A DNA stretch of 64,000 nucleotides from positions 62,001-126,000 of the forward strand of contig VCJN01002491.1 of NCBI GenBank assembly GCA_006384855.1, read 5' to 3'. Source of the stretch: Tetraselmis striata. Lineage: Eukaryota; Chlorophyta; Chlorodendrophyceae; Chlorodendrales; Chlorodendraceae. Position numbers and translations under genes: made by a program. The notes under the pieces are model-generated. The model made no database searches. It was not told the DNA's origin and saw only the letters and a program-made list of their open reading frames with translations. The stretch's first letter is position 1. Each line of letters starts with the position of its first letter. Below, piece after piece: positions 1-11,549 of the stretch.

Positions 1-95
1 CAGACTGCAAAAAACTGCAGCCTGCAGTTAGCCTACTGCACTGCAGCCTGCAGTACTTCCCGAAAAGGGACTGCAGTGCAGTAACCCAAACAGCC
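1..95. repeat. CTGCAG palindrome array, left
   Basis: The first 95 bases hold repeated, overlapping CTGCAG palindromes, mostly in units such as ACTGCAGCCTGCAGT. The same units recur at 1155-1325, including the run CTACTGCACTGCAG, so the two arrays bracket about 1.1 kb. They may be subterminal repeats of a transposon whose left end lies outside the window. Confidence 0.6.
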
Positions 96-638
96 CCAAA
101 TATCACTGGATAGCGTTTCGATGGCGCCCGCCAATGATAACAAGCCATATGGCGACAGTTCCGGCGGTCCGAGCGCCGCGGATAGCACCGTACTCGCTTG
201 TACAGTACCATCACACGTCGCCGCATCGGGGCACATACCAGTAGACCACACACACCAGCCGAACCTATCCTCACTTTACGCTCACCGTGCTCATCCTCCT
301 CTCGTCACTCTTCGTCAATTACATGGAGGGATACAAGTCTGCCGCGGAGCAAGGCGCAGCAGCGATGGCGGACGAGGCGATGGCAGCGGACAGCACCGGC
401 GCCGCAGCGGCCAGCACTGCAGCCAACAGGTCAGCACGAGTGCCACATCCGGCTGCTGGGGCGGCACCCAGTGCGAGAACAGCCGTGCCGTCTGGTCTTT
501 TTTCGTGCCGCATGACACTAGCCTACCGCCCGACGAGAGTAGGAAGTCGAACGTCCTGTGTTGTTGGTTGTGCCACTTAGCCGACACGGGCGGCCTACAC
601 GGTTCACTGCCCCACGAGGGCCCCCACGCCTTGTCACC

Positions 639-932
639 ATGCACTTAAGAAATAGAATGAACCTGGATAACATGGGTGCCTGCATCTTTATTCAGAAGAA
701 TCTGGATTTGGATGCCAAGGTCAAGGAGCTACTGGCGTCGTACTACGGGGAGGCTGCTTTCAGCGCCGTGGCGGCGGATCTACTCAAGCCATGCGGGGAG
801 GATTGGCTGGCCAGCCAAGTCCTTGGTGGCGAGGGCGAGGGGGAGGCCAGCCGCATTCAATGGGAAGCGGTGGAGTCCATGCTTGAGCAGTATGAGGAGG
901 CAGCGCCAGCGGATGAGGAGGCGGGGGATTAG
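639..932 (+). CDS. Unrecognised ORF, possible last exon
   Basis: An ORF of 97 codons opens at an ATG at 639 and ends in TAG at 932. A plausible splice acceptor (CTTTATTCAG) ends at 696, so this could instead be the last exon of a longer gene. The peptide is acidic, with helix-like stretches (AKVKELLASYYG) and a Glu-rich C-terminus. It resembles no family I recognise. It lies between two CTGCAG arrays and is more likely transposon-borne than host. The stretch 96-638 also reads open in parts (a hydrophobic run VLILLSSLFV near 290-320), but no convincing gene could be assembled. Confidence 0.25.
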   Translation: MHLRNRMNLDNMGACIFIQKNLDLDAKVKELLASYYGEAAFSAVAADLLKPCGEDWLASQVLGGEGEGEASRIQWEAVESMLEQYEEAAPADEEAGD

Positions 933-1154
933 AGGGTTTTTATGCCATCATGCTTTTTTACGCATGTTTCACTATGCATGCGTGGGGACAGCATCATCGT
1001 TGGACACACACAAATGTACACACAGTAGGCTTTTCCCCTCTGTAGGCAATTTAATGATGTATTACAACTTCCACCACGATTGCTGCCCCTCTGCATCCGC
1101 CATGGCAGCCCCTTTGCCCTTCACTGTCCCGCCCGTCCCTTCCCTAAAATCAGC

Positions 1155-1325
1155 AAATGCAGTGCTACTGCAGCCTGCACTGCAGCCTGCACTGCAGCCT
1201 GCAGTACTACAGCCCGTTGACTGCAGCCTTAACTGCAGGCTGCACTGCAGGCTGCGGTACTGCAGCCTGCACTGCAGCCTACTGCACTGCACTGCAGCCT
1301 GCAGTATTCAAAAGTGGACTGCAGC
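1155..1325. repeat. CTGCAG palindrome array, right
   Basis: About 170 bases consist almost entirely of CTGCAG palindromes separated by 3-8 bases, in the units CTGCAGCCTGCA and CTGCAGGCTGCA. Compare the array at 1-95. Confidence 0.65.
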
Positions 1326-2200
1326 CCAACCCTGGTCGAAACCACCCTTTCAAAATCAAAAATTCGTTTTTTTGGGGCCCCGGAAAAATCCCCAAAGATG
1401 ATCATCCAAGTTGCCCCTCACTGTCTTATGTGCCCACCCATGTCGGGCGCGTGGCTTTGCGCCAAGTGCGTGTATAAGCCTCATACTCGGCTGTGCGAGA
1501 GCGTTATGTGTGTGGATGACCACGAATCACCAACACTTGGCATGTGCCGCCTCCTAGCGATACACACATCTACCAGCCAAAATGCCATTTTCCACAGCAT
1601 TTTTCAAGGAATTTCATATTAATTAAAGTCCACGCCCCTACCGCGCCACCCCGCCCACGAAACGGTGCAACTGGCATTCCACCACGCGCCCCCATAGTAG
1701 AGCATTGCCCTACGCCAAGGGGGCCATCGAGCGCCTCTCCTACGTGCGTTCGCCACAGAAACAGCAGCATTTTCACCCCAAAATTGCTCCCCATAGTGGC
1801 CAACTTGTCGGGGTGTCACGTCGTGCCTATAGCGACATGCTTTCAGTGGCCTACACGCACGGTGTGTGCAACTTATGCCAAGGGCCGTAACCACCGAGTT
1901 TGGTGCGACGAGTGCCGCTATTTTCATAGGTTTGGACGGTTGGAGCAACCCACAATTTTCTGGCGCCAACGCATCATGCACTGATTTCGCGTTTTTGAAA
2001 GGGCGCCCACAAATGGTCGTGTTGTCGCGCGGGTGGGTATAAAGCGCACAATAGGCGTTCGCCCGAACTATTCCCACTGTAGTTAGCATGTATGCACATG
2101 CAGCCGGCGTTATCCTCGCCCATGCATGCGCTTTGCGATCGAAAATGCAAAACCCGGACTTATGTGGAGGGGTGTAGTACTAGAAAATCAACACATCACG
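1326..2200. other. Unassigned stretch with Cys-rich fragments
   Basis: No intact gene is visible. Plus-strand fragments read as cysteine-rich pieces: a C-x2-C ... C-x2-C arrangement at about 1410-1530 (CLMC, then LCAKC) and another at about 1860-1940 (VWCDEC). They look like remains of a zinc-binding transposon protein with several frameshifts. I see no RNA gene here. Confidence 0.25.
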
Positions 2201-2204
2201 CCGC

Positions 2205-3650
2205 CTAAAAGCGGCCCGCATCCCGCATGAGGCGGGATGGATGAGTGATGCGCACACGGTTCAGAGTCCGGGCCACGCGTGCACATGTGTGTGTGGGTGA
2301 TCCTCGGACGTGCTGTGCAGCTTCAGCAACGGGATGGCAGACGAATCTGCGCCGTCTGATGAGGCAGCGAGCGCGCTCTCGAGCGGCCACCAAGCTGAGG
2401 ACCCCGAGGAAATCTCTTGCGAGCAAGGCCTCCTGGTGAGCCCGGGTGGTGCACCGAGTGCCCCGCGATGAGAGGGCACCCCGATCCGCAGCCAAGCATG
2501 CGATACTGCGCACTGTGCGGTGCACCCCCTTGCTCAACTCACCCACTGTGCCGAAGACCATGCCCGTATACTCCGACATCTCCAGGATGTCTCGAAGAGG
2601 ACCCTACTGTCCGGGCTCCGTGTTGTGCCATGCCGCATCCCGCGCTGCCAACCCCCGTTGTATGTCGCCCAACAAGGAGCGCTCAAACCGATCCACAGCT
2701 GTGGCCCGGGGCACTGCAGTGTACTTGACCCCGTACCGCATAGTCTTGAACTCCAGCAGCGTGGACTTAAAGCTCCGGGGATCGTAGCTCCCGGTCACGA
2801 CGTTGAACGCCGGAAGGGAGAGCTATGCGTCCGGCACTAGGTCCTTGAGTTCGTCTCCGGGTACGGTTTTGCCTAGCTAGAGGCACTGCCTGCTGGAACA
2901 AGTCATCCACCTCCCGCCGTACTGCGATACCTAGGTCGTGAACACAGTGATCGCGGAAGGCATCTGCAATAGCGTCGTGCTGTACACGCCAATGAGCGTC
3001 TCCAGGCGCCGGGAGATTCATGAGCGCGTCGCTGTATAGGTCAACAGTGACGGGGTTGTGCTCCGTCGAGCGCAGAATGATCAGGCTCCCAACCACCGGG
3101 GCCAAGCACGGGCTAGGCAGAAAGAAGTACCCGGCAGCGACCTCCCGCAGCTCATGCGGAGTCATGATCGTCCGCGCGGTGGGGATGGCCACTGTCCACA
3201 TGCATGACGCCGCGTCGAGCTGGTTGAACAAGATCCGTTCCCTACATGTGGCAGGGAGAGCGCACACCTCATTTCGAAGCCGAGAGTTGTTGGCCTAGTC
3301 TAGAAATGCCGTCAGCTCCTTTTACGAGCCCGACGCAGCCTCCACTTCCCGCTCCGTCACGCGCGCATCTGCGTCGCCGAGATGGCCAGCACTAGCCGCT
3401 TGGAGGCAGCCCCACGCCTCGCACATCTCGGCGGCGTAGCTGTCCGACCCATGAGCATCGTGAGGAAGTGGTCATACTGGCGGGCGGAAGAAGTTGCGTT
3501 GAAGCTACCTCGGCCAAGTACGGACCCGAGCTGTGGGTCAAAGAAACAAGGGGTGGGGGTGTTGGTGCCGGAGTTACTTGTTAGGAACCTTGGGAGGATG
3601 GCATTCATGCAGCCAATTAAGGCGGCATCACGAACGGTAGCCATGCGGCG
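2205..3650 (-). pseudogene. Decayed retroelement C-terminal region
   Basis: Minus-strand fragments at 3644-3357, 3267-2767 and 2798-2604 can be read one after another with stops and frame changes between them. They resemble the region after the RT in algal LINEs. Recognisable pieces are a W..Q/RHD..RDAF segment (WRVQHDAIADAFRD), an REVDDLF segment, and a later block (LLEFKTMRYG then TAVDRFERS) that could be the nuclease-like domain. The sequence is not a close copy of the LINE starting at 3938. The assignment rests on pattern memory, not alignment. Confidence 0.35.
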
Positions 3651-3661
3651 GATGCCAGCTC

Positions 3662-3790
3662 CGTGGTACTGGTACTGGTACTGGTACTGCGATCAGACCT
3701 ACTCGTACCGGCACCGCCGCCGATAATGCTACTGGCCTTCGTACTGGTACGGGTGCCCGTTTATTTGGCAGCCCCCGTCCTTATTTGAGT
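3662..3790. repeat. GGTACT microsatellite region
   Basis: Four perfect tandem GGTACT units (about 3664-3687) are followed by degenerate GGTAC/GTACC copies. The same hexamer motif occurs in the short inverted-repeat element at 27.4-27.96 kb and near 44.85-45.15 kb. Confidence 0.6.
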
Positions 3791-3793
3791 ACC

Positions 3794-3876
3794 AGTACTC
3801 GCCCTAGTTGCTGTTAGTTTTGTTTGTAGTGCGCATTTGTGAAAGCCCTGATGTAATAAATAAAAGTACTCGCCCT
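3794..3876 (+). mobile_element. 59-bp LINE 3'-end insertion with 12-bp TSD
   Basis: Bases 3806-3864 match the extreme 3' end of the LINE family in this window (GTTGCTGTTAG ... TGTAGTGCGC ... GAAAGCCCTGATGTAA; compare 8069-8120). The fragment is flanked by perfect copies of AGTACTCGCCCT at 3794-3805 and 3865-3876. This is a very short 5'-truncated insertion. It fixes the 3' end of the family (about ...GATGTAATAAATAAA) and shows that the target-site duplication is about 12 bp. Confidence 0.85.
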
Positions 3877-3937
3877 TATATACCGCGGTACCCCTACTGC
3901 CGCTGGTACTTCTGGTGCTCGTACCCGTACACCGGAC

Positions 3938-6900
3938 GGCGCTCGCTTGGTTTCTTGTTCTGGTGGCAGCAGTTCTGGGCCTTCCCCCGCGGTCTCCACC
4001 CCCTCCGAGTCGTCAGGCCACAGCCAGCCAGCGCAGCCAACCATGGCTCACCACCGGCCCTTGGTCGTCACTCCGATGCCCCCATTGCCCTCGAGCCCTC
4101 CTCCCGAGACCCCGCCAGCCCCGGTGCCGCTATCACAGGGTGCGGGGCCGAGCCAGCCTGCATGCAACCCTCCATTGCGTCGGGTGTGCTCAACCCTATC
4201 CACGCGTAAATGACTTGCGGGCCCACACGACCTCCTCGCCGGCTTGTCTAGCCGCCCGGCCGGCCGACGGATGTCCAGTTCGTGACGCAGATCGGCATTT
4301 GATGTCGGCGTGCCAACGCTGCGGCTTGTGGTTCTATGCTTCCGGCCTTGGTCGGCACCTTCGGTCTTGTGCGGCGGGCGCGGCCCAGCCGGCTTCCGTC
4401 CTTCTCCCTCGCTCCGGGGGTGGGCTACATACTGCGGCGGGTTTGGGCGATATGCCCCCGGCTGCTCGCTGGTGTTTCGATCGTGGTGCCCGCGGCGGCG
4501 CCTCGCAACTTGATTTCTTTGAGTCGACTCTCATGTCCTTCCGGTCTGCTACTTGCGCTAATGGATGCCCTAAGTCCGTGGTTGCCCTGGTCAAACCCCA
4601 CCATGACGCCGCCCTTTCCTACGCTCTCTCGTTCAATGGGCCGCGCGAGCCAATCTGAGGCTGCCCATGCTGCGTGGAGTGCCTACCTCTTGTTCTTCAG
4701 GTTGATATTGCGGCCCATGGCTGACTCCCCGCCAGGGTCTTTAACCCCCGACCCGGTGACGGACTACCGCGACAACCGTTTGTCGCATTGGGAGCGTGGT
4801 GACCTAGACACGTTGTTCGCCCTCGCGCGTACGCATGCATATGTTCGGGCTACTCCTCATGATTACGTGGCTCCGGCGTCGGCCAATTCTGGGGACCCAC
4901 CGCCGGTTACCAAACGCCAAGCTGCTCGGGCCTCGGCTTTGGCCGCGGTGGGCGAGTACAGCCGCGTAGCTGCCGCCCTTCACTCAGTCCCGCTCGCGCC
5001 CGCTGGCCCGCGGCTTCACAAAGAGCTCCTCCGCTTGCATCCCCAAACCCCGGACCATGTTCCTTGCGCGCTCCCGGATCCGTTCTCGTTGGACCGCCTC
5101 ACTTTCCCTGAGGCTTCGGTGGACGTTTGCGAGGTGTTGTCCAGCAGCCCCAATGGATCTGCCCCATTCCTCGATGGCATCCGCTTTGAGGCTCTCCGTG
5201 CCCTGTGCTCGCGCGCTCACCTCCGTGGCATAGCCGAGGCCATCGCGAATGCGGAGGTCCCCGCTGGCGTCGCCCATTTCCTTTCCTCCGCTACCTTGGT
5301 TCCCCTAGATAAGCTCACGCCGGCGGAGCGCAATGCGTTGGAACTAAGTGCCGGAGACATGAAGGGGTCCGTTCGGCCCATTGGCATCGGCATCGTGCTT
5401 GTCCGGTTCGCTATGCGCATCCTTGCGCGCTCATGGCGAGCCCATCGCCCAATGGCTTGCCGCCCGCGGCCAGTTTGGTTTTGGCGTTAAGGGTGGCGTG
5501 GATCTAGTTCAATTCCTTGTGCGATCTCTCCTAGACTCGGATCCATCCCTCGTCTTGTTGCAGCTTGACGCCGAAAACGCGTTCAATTCCTTCTACCGCT
5601 CCGAAATGTTCCGCACACCGCTCGAGGACCCTGTTTGGCAGCCTCTATTGCGTTCGGCGATCATGCTTTATGGTCAAGAGTCCAATATGTACGTTTTCGA
5701 CGGCTCCCAACCCGGTCCCTCTCTCCGGATTCCAAGCCGCCGAGGGGCCCGCCAGGGTTGCGTCCTCGGCCTCATCCTGTTCGCCGCCGTTGCTGCCCGA
5801 GTGTATGCTCGCATCGGCGCGGCTGCCCCCAGTCACTCAGTGTTGGCGGCTTTCTCAGACGACGTCAACCTGGTCGGCACTGGCGATGGACTTGCGCTTG
5901 CTACGTGGGTGGCCCCGTCCGCTTTTGCCGCCGTTGGGTTAAGCGTCACCATTCGCAAACGACAGGCGTTTTGTCAGCTTGGCTCTTCGTCCCCGTTAGG
6001 CGCCCTTCCTTTTGGGCATTTGTTGCATGGTGTTGCAGTCTCCTCGTCCGGAATCAAGGTGCTTGGTCCCCCAGTGGGCTCGGCCACTTTCGCCCGGGAA
6101 CTGTTGGACAAAACGGTCGAAAGATTTCGCCAATTCGGCTCCCGGCTTATCGGTTTGGCAGACCACTTCCACTCCCACACTGCTACTCGTTTGCTGCAAG
6201 TTTGCGGCCGTCGTTTTGGCCACCATCTCCGCTCCACGCCTCGGGGCTTGGGTCGATCCGAGGGGTATGGCGACACTATTACGTCTTTCCTCGAGGATGC
6301 AGACGCCGCCGCATTTTCAACGCTTGCCGGCATATGGGGTGTTAGCCCCGACCTCTTGGATACGCCCTCCATGCGCACGCAGCTGTCCCTCCCGGTCCAA
6401 TTTGGGGGCCTCGGCATCGGCGATAATGTGGTTATAGCAGATGCCTCCCACATCGGCGCTGCCGCCCTCGTGGTTGGCCAAGCTGTGGCTTTGCTCAACA
6501 CGCCACCCTGAGCGACGCCGGGGCGTTCTTTTCCGACCCGTCCGGCGTATCCAGCCCTCATAGCCTCTACCTTGTTGGGGCGTCCTCGATCCACCAGGCT
6601 TTGGCCACCCCAACGTTGGAGCTCGATGCCGGCGCCAACGCGTCGGCGCCGATTTGGGCTATCGAGCTTCGCGCCGCTCATACCCGTGTCGTTGACGAGT
6701 GTGGAGACGCGGTGCTCGAAGATCTAGCGGGGCCGTTGGCCTCTGCCCTAAAGTTGCTCCCCTCCAAGCGCTCCCACGTTGCCCGTGCCGGCTGCTCGGC
6801 CGCCGGGGCTGAGCCGGCGTCTGCAACGCGCGCGGCGGCCGACCTCCAAGCTATCCCGCATTACTCGGACTTCCCCTTGCACTCCATGCTGAAAGTACAG

Positions 6901-8131
6901 GAAACCCTGAGCCACCGCATTCACACGGTCCGTTTCGCAAAGCTTGCTGCGCGTATGCCTACATGCGGCTCTGACAGCAACCGCTTCCGAGGCCGCCTCT
7001 TACGCGCTGCGACAGCGTTCCTGGTGACTGATCCTCCAAGTGAGGGTCGCCTTGGTGAAGTCCGTGAGCGTTCCCCTGAGTACTACGATTCCATGTTCCG
7101 TGTTGCCGCTTGCCGCCCATTTGGCCTTCCGGCGGCTCCTGTCCTCTCCCTTGGCGAGCCATGCTCTTGTGCTTCTTGCTCCTTCTCGGTACAAGGTATG
7201 CTTGCCCGTTTTGAGGATGCTGGCGTGGAGTTCACTCCTTCATCTTGGGCGGTCGCATACGCCGATCACGTGGCACGTTGCTCTGGGGGCGACTCCAATC
7301 ACGCCGCACACGAGTGGGCGGCACATGGCCTTTCCGAAATTTGCCACGACGTGAAGTCCGCGGTGGGCGTGGGTGTCCAGATCCTCACGGACCCGTCGGT
7401 GCTTGTTTCTCTCCCGAAGGGCAGCGACGGGCGGCCTGCCGATGTTGGGCTTTTTGGGTATGGCGGTATCCGCGGAAACACGGTTGCTGTCGATACCACC
7501 ATTGCCCCTATCCTCGGTGTGTCAACCTCGGATCCAACGACTGCTTTGCGGGCTGCAGAGCGCCACAAAATCCAGAAGTATGACGAGGGTGTCCGAAACG
7601 CCGCCGGCATGCTTCGCTTTGTTCCTTTCGCCGTTTCCGAGTTTGGCTCGCTGGCCCCGCACGCCGAGGCTTTCTTGGTGGAGCTCGCGAAAGCTAGCCA
7701 CGCACACACTGGCCAAAAAATCGGCCAGCTCTTGTCTGCGTGGCGCCGTCGTTTCTCCTTGCTCATCAACATGGCACATGCAGACAACGTTCTTGGCGGG
7801 GTCGCGGCCGCGCGTGCGGCACGTGGTGGTGCTCATGCGCCTGCGTCGCGTCGCTCGTCGGCTTGTGTTGCTATGACCCGGGTCATTGGCTGCAAGCGTC
7901 CTCGCCGCGGCTGATAGCCTACCCCGGGGCGGGGGTCCCTTTGGTTCCTGGCAGCGAAGTGACTTCGTGGTTCCCTTGGCTCCTTCTTGGTTCTTGGCTC
8001 CCTGTCCGCCTGCTCGACCTTGCTTGGTTTCAGGCTTATGTCTCTCTTTTGCTGGCAACCTTTCATAGTTGCTGTTAGTTCCTTTTGTAGTGCGCTTTTG
8101 TGAAAGCCCTTATGTAGTATATCTATTTTCC
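3938..8131 (+). mobile_element. LINE copy 1 (zinc finger-RT-RLE type)
   Basis: This is the longest of three LINE copies. The 3' end is set by the tail shared with the 3.8, 40.57 and 61.49 kb copies. The 5' end is less certain. A degenerate 12-bp repeat, CGTACACCGGAC at 3926-3937 and TGTACATAGGAC at 8132-8143 (two internal mismatches plus the first base), suggests the boundaries given. The architecture (N-terminal C-x2-C zinc fingers, RT, C-terminal nuclease-like domain) is that of LINEs carrying a restriction-like endonuclease (R2/NeSL-like groups). No apurinic-type endonuclease is seen. Confidence 0.75.
3947..7914 (+). pseudogene. LINE polyprotein, frameshifted
   Basis: Coding potential moves between frames: about 3947-4210, then 4150-4640 (zinc fingers CVGC...H...C and CQRC...GRHLRSC), about 4640-5400, about 5390-6510, and 6500-7914. 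The RT core is clear. Motif A is LLQLDAENAFNSF near 5560-5595, motif B is RRGARQGCVLG near 5740-5770, and motif C is AFSDDVNLVG near 5850-5880. The last segment has a Cys/His cluster (CASC ... H..RC) and then RPADVGLFG, VAVDTTI, HKIQKYD and RFVPFAVSEFGSL, which fits a PD-(D/E)XK-type nuclease. Only a few frameshifts interrupt it, so the copy is fairly young but dead unless frameshifting is used. Confidence 0.8.
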
Positions 8132-8689
8132 TGTACATAGGACATAGCGAATTCGACCTGTGTGCGAACATGTCTTTCTGGATGTCCCATGTACCGCGTA
8201 CTGGGACCGAAACTACAAGGATTCAAAACGCCCGACGTTACGGCTCTTGTGCGCCCGGCGGCGCGAACCTACTCTACGGGCGTGCGCATTTCAAACCAGC
8301 CCGCCAACATCTACCCAGATGCATACAGGCTCTTCCGCCCCGCCCGCCCCAAGTGCCAACAAGGCAGACGCCGAACCGACCCATACCCTAGGTATGGCAG
8401 ACCTGGCCGAAGCTGCGGCGTTTGCGTCAGAAAGCGCCCACCCCTGGAATGATGCCGCGGAAGCCGCCGCCGCCGCCGACGCCACCACGAGGCAGCCGGC
8501 CACGCGGCGCTGGAGCGCTCCGACGCCATGGCACTCCACCGCATAGCGTTCAACGATAAACTTGCCCTGTGGATGGAATCCGGCAGACACAACATCACGC
8601 TGCTTACATAGGAGGCTTGGCGAACTGCCAAACGCGATGTCCTGGCATGGCGACTGCCGAAAGGGTAGGTTCTCCTGCGTGATCTTGCC

Positions 8690-8722
<33 letters not shown>

Positions 8723-9379
8723 CCCCTGCGCGCAGAGCTTCAGATATGCGTGATCGTGAGCATAGCATGACGCCGAACTCGCCTGTCCGGACGCGCCTGT
8801 TGTGCATCATAGGTCCACCTCTGATCTTGCAGTCTGACAACGGGAGGGAGTTCCTCAACCTTGTTGCACGCAGTGGCTCTAACAATGGTAACATGGCTGT
8901 AGCAGTGGCTCAGTCTAACAATGTTTCGCCCGATAACAGTGGCTGTAACAATGTTACTGACTTTGCGCCTGCTCGTCTTGTTGGTACAGGTGATACTGAT
9001 GCTCAAGGCCAAGCTGCAGGTGCCGGTGCCGCACGAGGCGGGATGACAAAAGCAGACGTCCCTGAGGTATATATCCCCCCCCCCCCCCCCCCCCCCCCTC
9101 CGGCTCTATTCCCTACTGAGCAAGTGAGCATACACTGACTGCGGCTTTTATGTGGCCTTGCAGGTGGTGACGGCACTGAAGGAGTTGTGGCCTGGGTGCA
9201 CCATGGTAACAGGGCGCCTTAGGCACAGCCCAAGCAATGGCGGCAGCGAGCGTTTCAACCGCACCATTGAAGAGAAGGTGCGCCTCTTCTGTTGTGAGCA
9301 CAACGCACCGAACTGGCCGGTGGCGGCTCACCTGGTAGCATGGCAGTACAACACTAGCTTTCGCTCAGCCATCCAGCAT

Positions 9380-9464
9380 GGCGACATGCGCACCCCATTC
9401 ATGATTGTATATGCCGTATACAATATTTCGAATGCCGACCACTGATATGCTGTCTGATGCGCAG
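9380..9464 (+). repeat. Duplicated intron, first copy
   Basis: This 85-nt intron of the decayed transposase shares its 5' part (GCGACATGCGCACCCCATTC) and 3' part (CTGATAT...ATGCGCAG) with the downstream intron at 9674-9759. Its donor reads GG instead of GT. Confidence 0.65.
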
Positions 9465-9673
9465 GTGCTATGTTGCAGTCTTTGGTCAGGTGCCGCGTGT
9501 AGGCCTGCAATCCCTGCGCCTCAGTGATGACCTGTCCAACTCGCTGACCACGGAGGCGGACCTCAATGCTGCACTGGGCTTGCCGCAAGACAAGGCCATC
9601 GATGATGACAGCCCCGCTGCATCTGAGCCGAGGGCAGAGGATGCAGCAGCCCCGCCCACTGATGGCTAAGCAG

Positions 9674-9759
9674 GTGCGACATGCGCACCCCATTCAGGAA
9701 TAGAAATGCCGCATGTAATGTTTGGAATGCGTTCTACTGATATATTGTTTTATGCGCAG
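9674..9759 (+). repeat. Duplicated intron, second copy
   Basis: This 86-nt intron begins GTGCGACATGCGCACC and ends TTATGCGCAG. It is homologous along its whole length to 9380-9464. Confidence 0.65.
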
Positions 9760-11115
9760 GTGCCGCAGGTCAACCTCAGGCGCATGGGCGGGTGGCACCG
9801 CGGGAGTGCAGCCCTGGCCTTGGCCACAAGGAAGATTGGAACCCATTGACATCCGTTGTTGCGTGCAAAGCTTATGTGGCTGGTGGAGTGTGTGTGATAG
9901 GCCAGAGGATACCTACGGAAGGGCCTCTGAAGGGGCACCAATGCAAGGGATGCGGGATGTTCTACCACAACATCTGCACAGGTAATACAGATGCCATTCC
10001 CCCATGTCCGTGCAAATATATATTGTGAATGCAGACTGACACAATTCATGTGCGCGCAGGAGGGACAGAGGAGGGCTACTGCAGCGAGCAGTGCCCCTCT
10101 ATAGGGCTCGGCTGGCAAGGGGACTTCTTCGCCCCAGCTCTACAAGACCCGGCGGAGCAGCCGCATGATACCGGTGGCACCGCAGAAGGCCAACATCATG
10201 TGACACCTGCTCTACGCAAGCGCCCTCTCGACCCTGTAGGCTCTCCTGAAGATGCAGCTGTGACGCCCTTTAGGCGGAGCATTCGCCAGGCATGCGGTGT
10301 TGCTCAGGCCAAACAAGCTGGCCCCATGGCGGCAGCTGTGGCACGGCGGTTCGGCCCTGCGCCTGAGGTTGGCGACGCTGTGCAAGTTGCTGTCCCTGGT
10401 GTGGATCGTGGGAAGGTTGATGCAACGACATGCACATTGGTTATCATTCAGGTGAGTAGCAGACTGTATGAATTTTGCCTCTGTTGGCCGCACATCACAC
10501 CTGCAGTAGGTATATTTGTACGCCGGTGCATTAAATGAATTAGTGAGCTTCCACCCTATTGTTGTGTTGCCAGGTCACCACCAAGGGCATGTACCGCCTG
10601 GCAAACCTGGTGGGCGTTGTGAACAGATGTTACGGTCAGTCAGACCCTGCTCCCATGAGGTCAGCGACCCCAGCACAGATGGGACTGCAAGGGGTGGTTG
10701 ACAAGTGGAGGGATCCAGGGAGCTGGAAGAAAATCTCGCTCCGGGACGCTGTTAGATCGGTGTCCCTCCATGGCGGGCAAGGTATGATGAAGTGCAGTTG
10801 CAAGGGGCCATGCAAAACCAACGCTTGCGCCTGCCGAAAAGCTGGCCGTAAGTGCAACTTTAGATGCCACAACGGCAACGCCACTTGCGTGAATTTGTAT
10901 GACGCAGGTGCGTCCACCAGTGGGGGAAATGTGTAGAATGTAATGGAAAACCCGGTGAAAACGGCTTAATTTGATATATTTGAAAATCAACTGCAATTTG
11001 CGCAATGTTCGCACTTGGGCCATACCGGGTGATAGCCCTGTGTACACACAGGTCAGTTTGCATGGCCCAAGTAGCAAATCTGGTCTGAAAGTGGCGTGTT
11101 CGCACTTTGGACATT

Positions 11116-11420
11116 ACCCATGTTTGACCAGTGTATATGTTAAGATCCATGTGGACATGCGGGCCATGTGTACATGGAGCGGTCCATGTGGACATGGCGC
11201 CTCCATTGATCCATGTTCACATGGCCCGTACCATGTACACATGGAGTTTTTCGAAAACGGTCCATGTGAACACGGGTCGTTAGCTGACCCATGTAAACAT
11301 GGCCTGCCCTCGACATCTGGCCATGTACACACGGACCGGGCCATGTACGCATGGAGCGCGGTACTTGGACCATTTACACATGGATCCACACTATCCAGCC
11401 CATGTGTGACATGGTAAGTT
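11116..11420. repeat. Palindrome array, left TIR
   Basis: This is a run of CCATGTGTACATGG-like palindromes (CCATGTGGACATGG, CCATGTTCACATGG, CCATGTAAACATGG) every 25-45 bases. The inner 130 bases pair with 15229-15360 in inverted orientation. Beyond that only the motif is conserved. Confidence 0.75.
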
Positions 11421-11549
11421 TTCGTCCGCATTTTAAGGCAATATTAATTCGATTTCAATTAATTTCGAATTAAGTAGCAGATGCCATTAACTTAAAATTA
11501 TAGTGAAATTGAAGAGAGACTTCGATTAGATTTTATTTTATTCTAAACT

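Larger units (their letters stand above)
8320..10935 (+). pseudogene. KRBA2/Ginger-like transposase, decayed copy 1
   Basis: Exon by exon, this matches the intact minus-strand gene at 11550-14805. It has the N-terminal H..AFN...L...M...R.N.TLLT block near 8535-8610 (ending at an in-frame TAG at 8609), the integrase piece ILQSDNGREF near 8820, exon 9164-9379 (TGRLRHSPSNGGSERFNRT, catalytic Glu), the PRVGLQSL block from 9465, a C..C...H zinc region near 9800-9980, GGTEEGYC, an SH3-like block GPAPEVGDAVQVAVPG near 10360-10400, and a CXC domain (CSCKGPCKTNACACRKAG) near 10795-10850. Defects include the TAG, a missing base after 9467 relative to copy 2, a GG in place of the GT donor at 9380, and loss of the first integrase Asp region. 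The two genes are clearly diverged, not recent duplicates. Confidence 0.75.

Noticed and set aside
8144..8320. Left terminal palindromes for the decayed transposase copy
   Set aside because: A few fragments (CCTGTGTGCGAACATGTC, CCCATGTACCG) recall the arrays of copy 2 but are too few and too degenerate to call a terminus.
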